Source of the DNA: an uncultured Alphaproteobacteria bacterium | Lineage (GTDB): Bacteria; Pseudomonadota; Alphaproteobacteria; Micavibrionales; Micavibrionaceae | Direction: 5' to 3' | Length of the DNA: 64,000 nucleotides | NCBI GenBank assembly: GCA_946480475.1 | Contig: CAMLJM010000014.1 | Coordinates: 1 to 64,000, forward strand | Shown here: in pieces, positions 27,704-36,282 of the stretch | Position numbering within the stretch: position 1 is the stretch's first letter | How the letters are laid out: each line of letters starts with the position of its first letter | The notes under the pieces: generated by a model | Told to the model about the DNA's origin: nothing | The model's database searches: none | What the model saw: only the letters and a program-made list of their open reading frames with translations | Made by a program: the position numbers and the translations under genes

Positions 27704-30700
27704 ATGCGCCATCCGCTTGTTTCCAGATGTGTCCTGCTTTATGGAATTTTTTGTCTGTCATACCCGGTTTATGGCGCGACTGATCCTGCGGTTTTGCATG
27801 AAAAGAAACTCTCCCTGGCCCGCAGTTTTGTCCAAAAATTAAAAAACAAGTTTGATGACACTGAAACGAATCTGCCGACATCATCCGTTTCGACAAAGGA
27901 AATGGCGCTTTCCCAAGTCGCCGATGGCGAGGAAGTACAATTTCGCCCGCGTTTGGACAAACTGACTCTGGATTATGATATTTACGCGATCAAAAGACCG
28001 AATGATTTCTATCTCTCTCTTACAGATTTGATCGATACACTTCATCTGCCGATTACTTTTAATAAAGAGGATCAAACGGCACGGGGCTGGTTCCTGCGCG
28101 AAGACTGGCTTTTCTATATGGATCTGAAGCAGGGTCATGTGCAGTCACGCCATCAGGACTTTGTTGTTTCGCCTCAGGACTATGAGGTCACTGATCATGA
28201 TATATTTATTGCCGGTAAAGTTGCGGGTTCATGGTTGGCGATGACCTTCGATTACGATGTGTCCCAGCAATATGTCGATATCGTCAGTGAATATCCGTTA
28301 CCGATTGTTGCGCAAATGAAGCGGCGCGATAATAAAGGCGGCGGGAAAATAAGGCAGAATGTTGCTCAGTTGCCGCGGCAGGAAGCCGAATATGAATGGG
28401 CGCACCTTACGACGGCTGATGTTTCTTTACGCACAAACTATAAGCGCGAGGGCGATACAGGGCAGAGCGAGCTTCTGAACAGGACCGATGTTGCGCTTGC
28501 AGGTGATTTGCTGAAGCATGATGCCTATGTATTCATGAATGCAGATGATCGTGATGGTGTTAACGCTATTACAGGCCGTTTATCACGCGCTAGTGATAAG
28601 CCTGAACTGTTGGGTGCCTTAAAGGCGCGTTCTTATGCCGTGGGGGATGTGACCACGGTCGATGTGCCATTGACCGGATATTCGACACAGGAATTAGGCG
28701 CCCGTGTCAGTAATAATCCTCTTTCGGGGATCAACTTCCAAAACACATCTATTACCGGTAATGCGGTGCCAGGATGGGATGTTGAGCTATATCGCGGGAA
28801 TACACGGGTGGATATCGTCACCGTTGATGATACAGGCCGGTATGAATTCACGGATGTTCAACTGTTTGCCGGTGACAATGAATTCGATATTTTATTCTAT
28901 GGCAATCAAGGTGAAGTGCGCCGTGAAAGCATAAACCTGCCGCTTAATGAAGCAACGCTTTCTGCTCAGGCTAGTACCTATGACGTTTCCCTAAGCATGA
29001 ATGAGAAGGCGACATATCGCCGCCTGGAATCAGAAGATGAAGACGTAGGCACGCCACGACTCGCCGGACAATATAACTTCTTCCTAGGTGACTCCCTCGC
29101 CTATGTGGGAGGACAAGCTGTTGAGGTGGATGGCCAGCAGAAACTTTTTGCTGGAACAGGTTTGACAAGCATCTGGAATGGCTTCGTGTTTGATACAAAT
29201 CTGGCTGTAGACGAGAAAGCTAATGCGGGGGCGCGGTTCGGGGCACGTAAGAATATAAATGACTGGAATCTGGCGCTCTCAACAGAATTTGCGACTGATG
29301 AGTTTACAGCTGATTCTGTGGCTGTGCCGCAAACATTCGGCGTGTTTGGTTCTGTACAGAGGACATATACGCCGCCGTTTGGCTTAAGTGGCAACCTGTT
29401 CCTGAATGGCAATTACAGGGAATATGCTGATGGTGCGACAGCCAATACGGCATCGGTTGGCGTGGGGCAGGGTTTCAGCAACTTATCTCTTAGCAATACT
29501 CTTTCTTATGATGAAACCATACCTGCTACAGGCTTAAAAACAGAACGTTTTGTCAATTCCTTGTCTGCCCGGGCTCGTTTAAGCAGCAAGATGACATTGC
29601 GCACAGGCGTTGATTATAGAATTAAACCAGAAAGCAGGATGGAACGCTATATTGCCAGTCTTAACTACCGGCCCACACGTGATCTGACGATTGACGTTGA
29701 AGCGGAGCATCGTCCGGAAGATAAATTCTCCGAAGGAGAAGTGCGTGCCAACTATATTCACCACAAATTTCGTTTATCACCTTTTGTTCGTTACGACTCT
29801 GACAACGATCTAACAACGGGGATAAATCTGACGACAGATTTTGTTAACCTGCCACACGATAATACGCCTTTGATGACAAGTGACCGTCTGACATCGCAGG
29901 GATTTGTTTCGGCAAAAGTTTACCTTGATGCGAATGGCAATTTTTCATTTGATGAAGGCGACGAACTGCTACCCGATGTTGTTGTGGAGAGCCTTAATTC
30001 GCGTCAACGGGAAGAAACCGCAGAGAATGGTTATGCATTGCTTAAAAAACTATCCACCAATTTGCCTACAGATGTGCGTGTTGACAAAGGTTCCTTGCCA
30101 GACCCCTTTATGGTTTCTGTGAATAAAGGTGGTTCCGTGTTACCGCGTGCTGGCAAGATTTATGAAATGGAATTTCCCATCCAGTTTGCCGGTGAAGTGG
30201 ATGGCACGGTTGCCTTTGCTGAAGAGTCGGGAGATACCCAACTCGCTAAGTTTGTAAGTGTTCAATTAATACCTGCCGACCCTGTACGAAATGAAAAAAT
30301 CACGGCTAAAGCTGCGCAGGACGGCTTCTATCTGTTATCGGAAGTGCCTCCCGGTCAGTATTTCCTGACTGTTGATCCGCAGGATGCCAAAATCTTTAAG
30401 GCGGCAAGACCCGTGCCACGACTCATGACGTTTACTCATGAGGGAACTACTTTCTACGCACAGGATCTGGTGATGCGGCAAGGGATTCAGGATATTGATT
30501 TTGAAGTTCTGCCGCCGGGTTATTTCCCGGATATGAGTCCGACAGAACCCGAATATTATATAAGTGTGGGGCAATCCAAGAAATCAGGGCCCTTACAGGC
30601 TTTATACCGCATGCGTATGAAGGACGTTATCGGACAGGTTGTGGCAGGGCTTCAGCCTGTTGTTAAAGAGGATGATGACACATATTATCGTCTGGGTCCG

Positions 30701-30844
30701 GGTGGCCTTGATGCTGCTTATCAGCGTTGCCAGATTATGTCTGCCCATAAGTTACCTTGCAAGGTCAGTGTGTTGCCTGTTGGGGTTGCCCCTGCCGTAT
30801 CGGAAAAGGCTGATTCTAAACCTACGAAGCAAGCGGCCTTATAA
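27704..30844 (+). CDS. Large outer-membrane usher-like protein with C-terminal SPOR-like domain
   Basis: A 1046-residue exported protein (signal VLLYGIFCLSYPVYG). The middle part, about residues 230-740, looks like a beta-barrel with an inserted usher-type plug: VPGWDVELYRGNTRVDIVTV and FAGDNEFDILFYGNQGEVRR resemble this region of FimD ushers. Around residues 740-930 come carboxypeptidase-regulatory-like beta domains (AKVYLDANGNFSFDEGDELL). The last 90 residues (from YYISVGQSKKSG to CKVSVLPVG) fit the SPOR peptidoglycan-binding fold. It diverges from the DUF4402/chaperone genes, so it is the probable outer-membrane assembly pore. The usher identity is inference from partial motifs and context. 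Confidence 0.68.
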   Translation: MRHPLVSRCVLLYGIFCLSYPVYGATDPAVLHEKKLSLARSFVQKLKNKFDDTETNLPTSSVSTKEMALSQVADGEEVQFRPRLDKLTLDYDIYAIKRPNDFYLSLTDLIDTLHLPITFNKEDQTARGWFLREDWLFYMDLKQGHVQSRHQDFVVSPQDYEVTDHDIFIAGKVAGSWLAMTFDYDVSQQYVDIVSEYPLPIVAQMKRRDNKGGGKIRQNVAQLPRQEAEYEWAHLTTADVSLRTNYKREGDTGQSELLNRTDVALAGDLLKHDAYVFMNADDRDGVNAITGRLSRASDKPELLGALKARSYAVGDVTTVDVPLTGYSTQELGARVSNNPLSGINFQNTSITGNAVPGWDVELYRGNTRVDIVTVDDTGRYEFTDVQLFAGDNEFDILFYGNQGEVRRESINLPLNEATLSAQASTYDVSLSMNEKATYRRLESEDEDVGTPRLAGQYNFFLGDSLAYVGGQAVEVDGQQKLFAGTGLTSIWNGFVFDTNLAVDEKANAGARFGARKNINDWNLALSTEFATDEFTADSVAVPQTFGVFGSVQRTYTPPFGLSGNLFLNGNYREYADGATANTASVGVGQGFSNLSLSNTLSYDETIPATGLKTERFVNSLSARARLSSKMTLRTGVDYRIKPESRMERYIASLNYRPTRDLTIDVEAEHRPEDKFSEGEVRANYIHHKFRLSPFVRYDSDNDLTTGINLTTDFVNLPHDNTPLMTSDRLTSQGFVSAKVYLDANGNFSFDEGDELLPDVVVESLNSRQREETAENGYALLKKLSTNLPTDVRVDKGSLPDPFMVSVNKGGSVLPRAGKIYEMEFPIQFAGEVDGTVAFAEESGDTQLAKFVSVQLIPADPVRNEKITAKAAQDGFYLLSEVPPGQYFLTVDPQDAKIFKAARPVPRLMTFTHEGTTFYAQDLVMRQGIQDIDFEVLPPGYFPDMSPTEPEYYISVGQSKKSGPLQALYRMRMKDVIGQVVAGLQPVVKEDDDTYYRLGPGGLDAAYQRCQIMSAHKLPCKVSVLPVGVAPAVSEKADSKPTKQAAL

Positions 30845-30889
30845 GAAAAGCCCATTCTTTTATGATTCGGCTATGGCATAATGCCCGCC

Positions 30890-33463
30890 ATGAATATCAG
30901 AGAAACACTTCATAAAGCTACCCATCTTGTACCTGTGATTTTGTTAGGGATAGCCCTGACCATTGTTCATCACGAAATCAGTCAGCACAATTTACGGGAC
31001 ATCAGGCAGACGGTTTATGACATGCCATGGATTGCTGTGGTGTTGTCTGTCGGCCTCATGTTGCTCAACTACCTTATTCTGGGTGGCTATGACGCTCTGG
31101 CGCTTCGTTACACAGGACATCGCCATATTGGCGCCGCCAAAATTATGCTGACCTCCTTTATCAGTTACGCCATCAGTAATAATACAGGGCACGCATGGGC
31201 GGCGGGGGGGTCTATTCGCTATCGTTTCTATACAGCCTGGGGCGTGCCGGGCTGGGACATTCTCAAAATATCGCTGTTTTTGGGGCTGACCTACCTGGTT
31301 GGCGTGATGACCATGGGGCTAGGTGGCACGTTGCTTTTGCCCGCGTCTGTCAAAGATCATCTTGAAAATCCGCATATGATTACGGTGATGATGATCTCAT
31401 GTCTGGCTTTCCTATCCGCTTACTGGGCTTGCATTCTGTTTTGGCGCAAACCGATCAGGATTAAGGGTGTCGAAGTGGTTTTACCCTCTCCGAAGGCGGG
31501 TCTGTTTCAAACCGTGGTGTCGTGCTTTGATCTTGTATTGGCAGCCAGTGTGCTCTGGGTCTTCCTTGACGGCCGCATACCCTATGGCTTTGAAGCATTT
31601 CTGGTCATTTTTATTCTGGCGCAACTGGCGGGGTTATTGTCACAGGTGCCCGGTGGTATCGGGGTATTCGAAGGTGCATTTTTGTGGTTGCTCAGTGGCA
31701 CTATTAATGAAGGACAGCATCTGATCGTTGTCAGTGCGCTGGTTCTCTACCGGGTTGTTTATTATTTCCTTCCTCTGGCGATAGCCGGGGTCGGGTTGCT
31801 GGCTTATGAAATGCATGCGCGCCGTCACTCCCTAACGGAAGGTGGACGTGTCATTGGCAAGCTTTTGAACGGGATTATGCCGCAGCTTTTTGCCGTGCTG
31901 TTGTTGATCTCGGGGGCTGTCCTTTTGGTATCGGGGGCCACACCGACAGTTCCTGAATCGATGCATTGGCTGCGCGACTTTATTCCGCTGCCCGTTATCG
32001 AGGTATCTCATCTGCTGGGAAGTCTGGCAGGACTTGTGTTGTTGTTCCTGGCGCGCGGTATCTACTTACGCCTGGATGCAGCCTGGTATGGCAGTATTTT
32101 ATTCCTGTTGCTGGGGATTGTGGTTTCCTTGCTCAAGGGTTTCGATTGGCATGAAGCTGTCATACTCAGCGTTATGCTTTTGATGTTATTACCGGCCCGT
32201 TCTTACTTCAGGCGCCCTTCATCCCTTTTCAATATGCCGCTTTCCTGGACTTGGGCAGGTATGGTCCTGGCGGTGTTAGCAGGCTCTACCTGGCTTGGCT
32301 TCTTTGCCTTCCGTCATGTTGATTATGCCGATAGTTTGTGGTGGCAGTTCTCATACACTGACGATGCACCACGTTTTCTGCGAGCTTTGTTGCTGGTGGT
32401 TGTCGTCACCACGGCCTATTTGCTAACCAGATTATTAGCGGTCGCGCGACCCCATATCTTTAACTTCCCGACAACGGAAGAACTGGTGGAAGCCGCACAG
32501 TTGGTCCGCAGTGGCGATGAGACACAAGGTTTCCTGGCGTTTCTTGGCGACAAAAAATTATTCTGGAGCCCAGATCGTCAAGCTTTCATTATGTTCGCTG
32601 AAACAACCAAATACTGGATTGCTATGGGTAATCCTGTGGGGCGATACGAATCATTCGAGTCTCTTCTATGGACCTTCCGGGAGGAGGCTGACCGTCATGG
32701 CGCCAAGATTGTATTTTACGAAGTTGGTGAGAAATGCCTGCCTCTGTTTCTCGATCTCGGCCTGACATTGCTGAAAATTGGCGAGGAGGCCAAAGTTAAG
32801 CTTTCAGATTTTAATCTGGAAGGCGGCCACCGCGAAAGTCAGCGCAAAACGCGGAATAAATTTATCAAACAGCAATACAGCTTCTCTATCTTTGAGCGTC
32901 ATGAAGTGGCAGCACATCTGCATACGTTGCATGATATTTCCGAGAAGTGGTTACAACGTAAGAACACGCGCGAGAAAGGGTTCTCTCTCGGTTTCTTTGA
33001 TCCTGATTATATAGTGCATACGCGTGTTGGCGTGGTGCGTCATCCTTCCGGCCAAATCATGGCTTTTGCCAATTTATGGGAGACCTTTAATAAAAAGGAA
33101 GTTTCAATAGATCTGATGCGCTATGCCCCTGAAGCGCCCGGCGGCGTCATGGATTTCTTGTTTGTAGAATTAATTATGTGGGCCAAGAGTGAAGGTGTCG
33201 AATGGTTCAATCTGGGTATGGCGCCGCTGTCAGGCCTTGAACGTCATGCGCTGGCGCCATTATGGCACAAAATGGGCACTGCCATATATGACTTTGGTGA
33301 AGAATTTTATAACTTTGAAGGATTGCATGATTATAAGGCCAAGTTTGACCCTGTCTGGTTCCCACGCTATCTGGCGGCGCCTGCGGGGTTATCGGCGCCT
33401 TTGATATTGATGACGATTGCCAAGCTGATTGCTGGTGGTTGGCGGGGCGTTCTTGGCAAGTAA
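30890..33463 (+). CDS. mprF: MprF-like phosphatidylglycerol lysyltransferase/flippase
   Basis: MprF makes aminoacyl-phosphatidylglycerol from charged tRNA and flips it across the membrane, lowering the negative charge of the cell surface and giving resistance to cationic peptides. The 857-residue protein (start 30890) has an N-terminal flippase part with many membrane helices, including NNTGHAWAAGGSIRYR and GLLSQVPGGIGVFEGAFLW, and a C-terminal soluble synthase domain (DUF2156, GNAT-like) from about residue 530, with GFSLGFFDPDY and LGMAPLSGLE. The transferred amino acid (Lys or Ala) cannot be told from sequence alone. Confidence 0.93.
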   Translation: MNIRETLHKATHLVPVILLGIALTIVHHEISQHNLRDIRQTVYDMPWIAVVLSVGLMLLNYLILGGYDALALRYTGHRHIGAAKIMLTSFISYAISNNTGHAWAAGGSIRYRFYTAWGVPGWDILKISLFLGLTYLVGVMTMGLGGTLLLPASVKDHLENPHMITVMMISCLAFLSAYWACILFWRKPIRIKGVEVVLPSPKAGLFQTVVSCFDLVLAASVLWVFLDGRIPYGFEAFLVIFILAQLAGLLSQVPGGIGVFEGAFLWLLSGTINEGQHLIVVSALVLYRVVYYFLPLAIAGVGLLAYEMHARRHSLTEGGRVIGKLLNGIMPQLFAVLLLISGAVLLVSGATPTVPESMHWLRDFIPLPVIEVSHLLGSLAGLVLLFLARGIYLRLDAAWYGSILFLLLGIVVSLLKGFDWHEAVILSVMLLMLLPARSYFRRPSSLFNMPLSWTWAGMVLAVLAGSTWLGFFAFRHVDYADSLWWQFSYTDDAPRFLRALLLVVVVTTAYLLTRLLAVARPHIFNFPTTEELVEAAQLVRSGDETQGFLAFLGDKKLFWSPDRQAFIMFAETTKYWIAMGNPVGRYESFESLLWTFREEADRHGAKIVFYEVGEKCLPLFLDLGLTLLKIGEEAKVKLSDFNLEGGHRESQRKTRNKFIKQQYSFSIFERHEVAAHLHTLHDISEKWLQRKNTREKGFSLGFFDPDYIVHTRVGVVRHPSGQIMAFANLWETFNKKEVSIDLMRYAPEAPGGVMDFLFVELIMWAKSEGVEWFNLGMAPLSGLERHALAPLWHKMGTAIYDFGEEFYNFEGLHDYKAKFDPVWFPRYLAAPAGLSAPLILMTIAKLIAGGWRGVLGK

Positions 33464-33510
33464 AGAGTTTGTGCTATCTTATTTATATGGCAATTATCAG
33501 GAAGGTCATC

Positions 33511-34272
33511 ATGCGCAAATTCTGGCTATGGGCGACAATGGCACTGCTGGCTTTAGCACCGGCAGCTTGGGCACAACAATACAATGATATTTCTATAGAT
33601 ATTCAGGAAGTGGATACTGACCGCGATGGCAAAATTTCCTCGACTGAGTCCGCGGCTTATATCCGTAAACTTCAGGCCGAGGAGGCGGCGCGGAAGAAGG
33701 CTGCTAACATACCGCTGACGTATGTTCCTGTAAAAGATGAGCCGTCTGTAGCCGCTCCCCAAGAATCGGCTAAACCCGCCCCTGTTGTAGAGCAACCTAA
33801 AAAAACTGAACCTGAAAAGAAAGAGTGGGTGCGTCGTACCGACGTTAATAAGAACGATCAGAAGGAATATAATAATCGCCAGGACGAAATGAAGGCCATG
33901 GATGCGGATGGTGATGGTGTTTTGCAACGGGGTGAATTGCAAAAGAGTGTCGGTGATAAATTTGATGCTGCTGATACCAATAAAGATGGTGCTTTATCGC
34001 AGGACGAGACGGCAGCCGCACTTGAAAAACTTAAGGCTGATAAAACTGCGACGCAAGGCAAAGCCGAAGCAGCGCAGCAAGCCAACCGTGTGAAGAATAA
34101 ATACAAGCAGGCTGATGAAAATCGCGACGGTCAGGTTTCCAGGGAAGAATATACAAGCTTTATGAATGAACGGCAGGATACGTTTGACCGGGATGGCGAC
34201 GGTATTATCACGGAAGATGAATATCGAACCGATGGAGAAAAGGTCCCCAGTTGGTATCGTAAAAAGGATTAA
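33511..34272 (+). CDS. Exported five-EF-hand calcium-binding protein
   Basis: A 253-residue exported protein. The start at 33511 follows a GAAGG ribosome site and begins a signal sequence (MRKFWLWATMALLALAPAAW). The mature part has five canonical EF-hand loops: D35-E46 (DTDRDGKISSTE), D131-E142 (DADGDGVLQRGE), D155-E166 (DTNKDGALSQDE), D202-E213 (DENRDGQVSREE) and D226-E237 (DRDGDGIITEDE). A Lys/Pro/Glu-rich linker separates the first loop from the rest. It probably binds calcium in the periplasm. It starts 47 bases after mprF on the same strand and may be co-transcribed. Its partner is unknown. Confidence 0.85.
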   Translation: MRKFWLWATMALLALAPAAWAQQYNDISIDIQEVDTDRDGKISSTESAAYIRKLQAEEAARKKAANIPLTYVPVKDEPSVAAPQESAKPAPVVEQPKKTEPEKKEWVRRTDVNKNDQKEYNNRQDEMKAMDADGDGVLQRGELQKSVGDKFDAADTNKDGALSQDETAAALEKLKADKTATQGKAEAAQQANRVKNKYKQADENRDGQVSREEYTSFMNERQDTFDRDGDGIITEDEYRTDGEKVPSWYRKKD

Positions 34273-34408
34273 TATAAGTTTTGGTAACCAAACTAAGCTT
34301 GGTAGCTGTATTTTCTTGACACTTCTTTACAATCCGTGTTCCTATTTTCCCATGTCAATGCTGAATGCCAGACTTATGAATCGCCATCAGGCCATGCTCA
34401 TGCGTAAG

Positions 34409-34464
34409 GGCAGAGGGTAAGACCCCCTGCCGTCCAAGCGAATGTCGCGTTTTCAGGCGCATTC
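34409..34464 (+). promoter_or_regulatory. Structured leader before the S-methylmethionine-type operon
   Basis: Two hairpins lie in the 238-base gap upstream of the methyltransferase gene. The first (34409-34431) pairs GGCAG with CTGCC and GGGT with ACCC, with single unpaired bases. The second (34440-34464) pairs GAATGtCGC with GCGCATTC, eight pairs with one bulge and an 8-base loop. Neither is followed by a T-run, so they do not look like terminators of the EF-hand gene. A further weak stem (TCAGaCC with GGCTGA, 34490-34508) covers the ribosome site. I cannot match the group to a known SAM riboswitch class. Confidence 0.35.
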
Positions 34465-34510
34465 CCCTTTGAAATCATAAACATATAATTCAGACCGTAA
34501 GGGGCTGACC

Positions 34511-35353
34511 ATGTGCGCAAATGTTCATAAACCTCAAGAGCATAGCCTTATCCTGCTTAAAGATTTCTTTAACCGGAGTCAGGCAAATATCAGTATTTCA
34601 CGCAGGCCTAATGTTTTTTTACCGGACGAATGGACGCAAGCATTCGCTGCCGGCCTGGAGAAGTTGCCATCGCTGCAGGCAGTGAATCGTTCCGTGCTCG
34701 AGGTGGGTGTTGGCACTGGAGTTGTTATGGCGGGATTGCTCACGCAACCGCAAACGCCACTAGAATATATAGGTGTTGATATATGCGGCGATGCTATTCA
34801 ATCCGCACAAGCTTTGGCTGACAAGCATGAATGGCGTGTAAAACTTAAGGCGTCCGATCTGCTGACTAATATGACAGATGCTGAGCTTCATTATGTTACT
34901 CATATCGTTGCCTGTATTCCGCAGGTTCCTGCGAAGGTTGATTTGTCAGAGGCCGATAATTCCGCGCATTATTATCTTCCTCAGGGTTCCACATGGGACT
35001 CGTTTGGTTTGGGCTTGAATGCAGCTCTTCTGGATCAAGCTCGCAACCGCGCACCTCAGGCCAGTGTGACACTTAACCTTTCCGGCAGGCCGGGTTTGGA
35101 GCGTCTTAATGAACTTTTCCGGGAATATGGTTACAATGCCGAAGTTGTACACGAAACCATGGTTTCCCAGCATGGCGATACATCTTTGCGATCCCTTGCC
35201 GACCTGGAATGTGATGGTTGTGCGCCATTTGAATTCTATGCCGACGAGGCAGGCCAGCAACGCATATCGGCAGTGCAAGCCGAGGCCAGGCGGCTTAATC
35301 AAGCGCCTGTATTTCATAAGATTTACGTGCTTTCGGCACCTGCTTTCAAGTAA
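34511..35353 (+). CDS. Methionine S-methyltransferase-like (MmtN-like) SAM-dependent methyltransferase
   Basis: The 280-residue protein has a class I methyltransferase core: motif I VLEVGVGTGVVMAGLL, motif II YIGVDICGDAIQ. Beyond this it resembles, from end to end, the catalytic N-terminal domain of plant methionine S-methyltransferase: FLPDEWTQAFAAGLEKLP before motif I, HIVACIPQVP at motif IV, DSFGLGLNAALLDQA, SGRPGLERLNELFREYGY and CAPFEFYAD. The plant enzyme has an extra C-terminal aminotransferase-like half, which is missing here, as in the shorter bacterial MmtN. The expected reaction is SAM plus methionine to S-methylmethionine. AAGGGG precedes the ATG. The homocysteine methyltransferase gene 10 nt downstream would use that product. 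Confidence 0.78.
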   Translation: MCANVHKPQEHSLILLKDFFNRSQANISISRRPNVFLPDEWTQAFAAGLEKLPSLQAVNRSVLEVGVGTGVVMAGLLTQPQTPLEYIGVDICGDAIQSAQALADKHEWRVKLKASDLLTNMTDAELHYVTHIVACIPQVPAKVDLSEADNSAHYYLPQGSTWDSFGLGLNAALLDQARNRAPQASVTLNLSGRPGLERLNELFREYGYNAEVVHETMVSQHGDTSLRSLADLECDGCAPFEFYADEAGQQRISAVQAEARRLNQAPVFHKIYVLSAPAFK

Positions 35354-35363
35354 GGATTTTGTT

Positions 35364-36260
35364 ATGACACTGCATGCGTTCTCTCAATTTCTCAACGATC
35401 GCAAACTGGTGATTTTCCCCGGTGCGATGGGGACTGAATTACAGCGCCGCGGTTACAAAACAACCTTGCCCTTATGGTCTGCTACAGCCAATACTGATGC
35501 TTTCGATCTGGTACGGCAGATACATGCAGACTATCTGAATGCAGGTGCGGATATTGCAATTACCAATACGTTCCGCACTACGCCGCGTACCTATGCCAAG
35601 ACTAATCAGAGCAGGCAGATTGCGTATGATGCGCTTAGAAGATCGGTTGAGGCTTCAAAGGCAGCTGTGGGCGCGGTGAAAGATCGGCCAACATTCGTGG
35701 CAGGTTCCTTTGCGCCTCTTGAGGATTGTTATGAGCCTGACCTCGTACCTGGAGATCAGCAATTAGCGGATGAACATGGCGAATTGGCGGAATGGCTGGC
35801 CGATTCTGGTTCCGATCTTCTCCTCCCGGAGACAGTCAATGCGGGGCGCGAAGCCGTAGCTATGGCGCGCGCTGCATCTGCTACAGGCTTACCTTTTATT
35901 ATCAGTTTTGTCGTGAATGCTGACGGCAGCCTGCTGGATGGGACATCCTTGTCCGATGCTATTGCGCTGACAAACCTGCCCGGACGCGAGGCTGTTATGC
36001 TGAATTGCCGACCGATCGATATATTGGTTCCTGCTTTTGACAAGTTGACGGAAGTTTATGATGGCCATATGGGGGTTTATCCTAACGGCCTTGGCCATCC
36101 CCATCCCGATCAGGGCTGGGTTTTTGAAGAGAATAGCGACAGCATTCAGAAGTATGTTTCAGCAGCCTTGTCCTGGAAAGATGCGGGGGCACGTATCATT
36201 GGCGGTTGCTGTGGCACAACGCCTGCTTATCTACAGGCGTTATCAAAGGCCGTCGTGTGA
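35364..36260 (+). CDS. mmuM: Homocysteine S-methyltransferase (MmuM-like)
   Basis: This zinc enzyme transfers a methyl group from S-methylmethionine (or SAM) to homocysteine, giving methionine. The 298-residue protein (start 35364) has the family fold and zinc ligands: LNCRP near residue 214 and GGCCGT near the C-terminus. The N-terminal FPGAMGTELQRRG and ITNTFRTTPRTY are also typical. No cobalamin or folate domain is attached, so it is not MetH. It is encoded 10 nt after the methionine S-methyltransferase-like gene, so donor synthesis and use appear coupled in one operon. Confidence 0.9.
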   Translation: MTLHAFSQFLNDRKLVIFPGAMGTELQRRGYKTTLPLWSATANTDAFDLVRQIHADYLNAGADIAITNTFRTTPRTYAKTNQSRQIAYDALRRSVEASKAAVGAVKDRPTFVAGSFAPLEDCYEPDLVPGDQQLADEHGELAEWLADSGSDLLLPETVNAGREAVAMARAASATGLPFIISFVVNADGSLLDGTSLSDAIALTNLPGREAVMLNCRPIDILVPAFDKLTEVYDGHMGVYPNGLGHPHPDQGWVFEENSDSIQKYVSAALSWKDAGARIIGGCCGTTPAYLQALSKAVV

Positions 36261-36282
36261 TGGGCGCCTGTTGAGAAGCTTT

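Noticed and set aside
34166..34420. 84-codon frame overlapping the EF-hand gene end
   Set aside because: It lies out of frame within a well-supported gene, has no ribosome site and runs into the structured leader.
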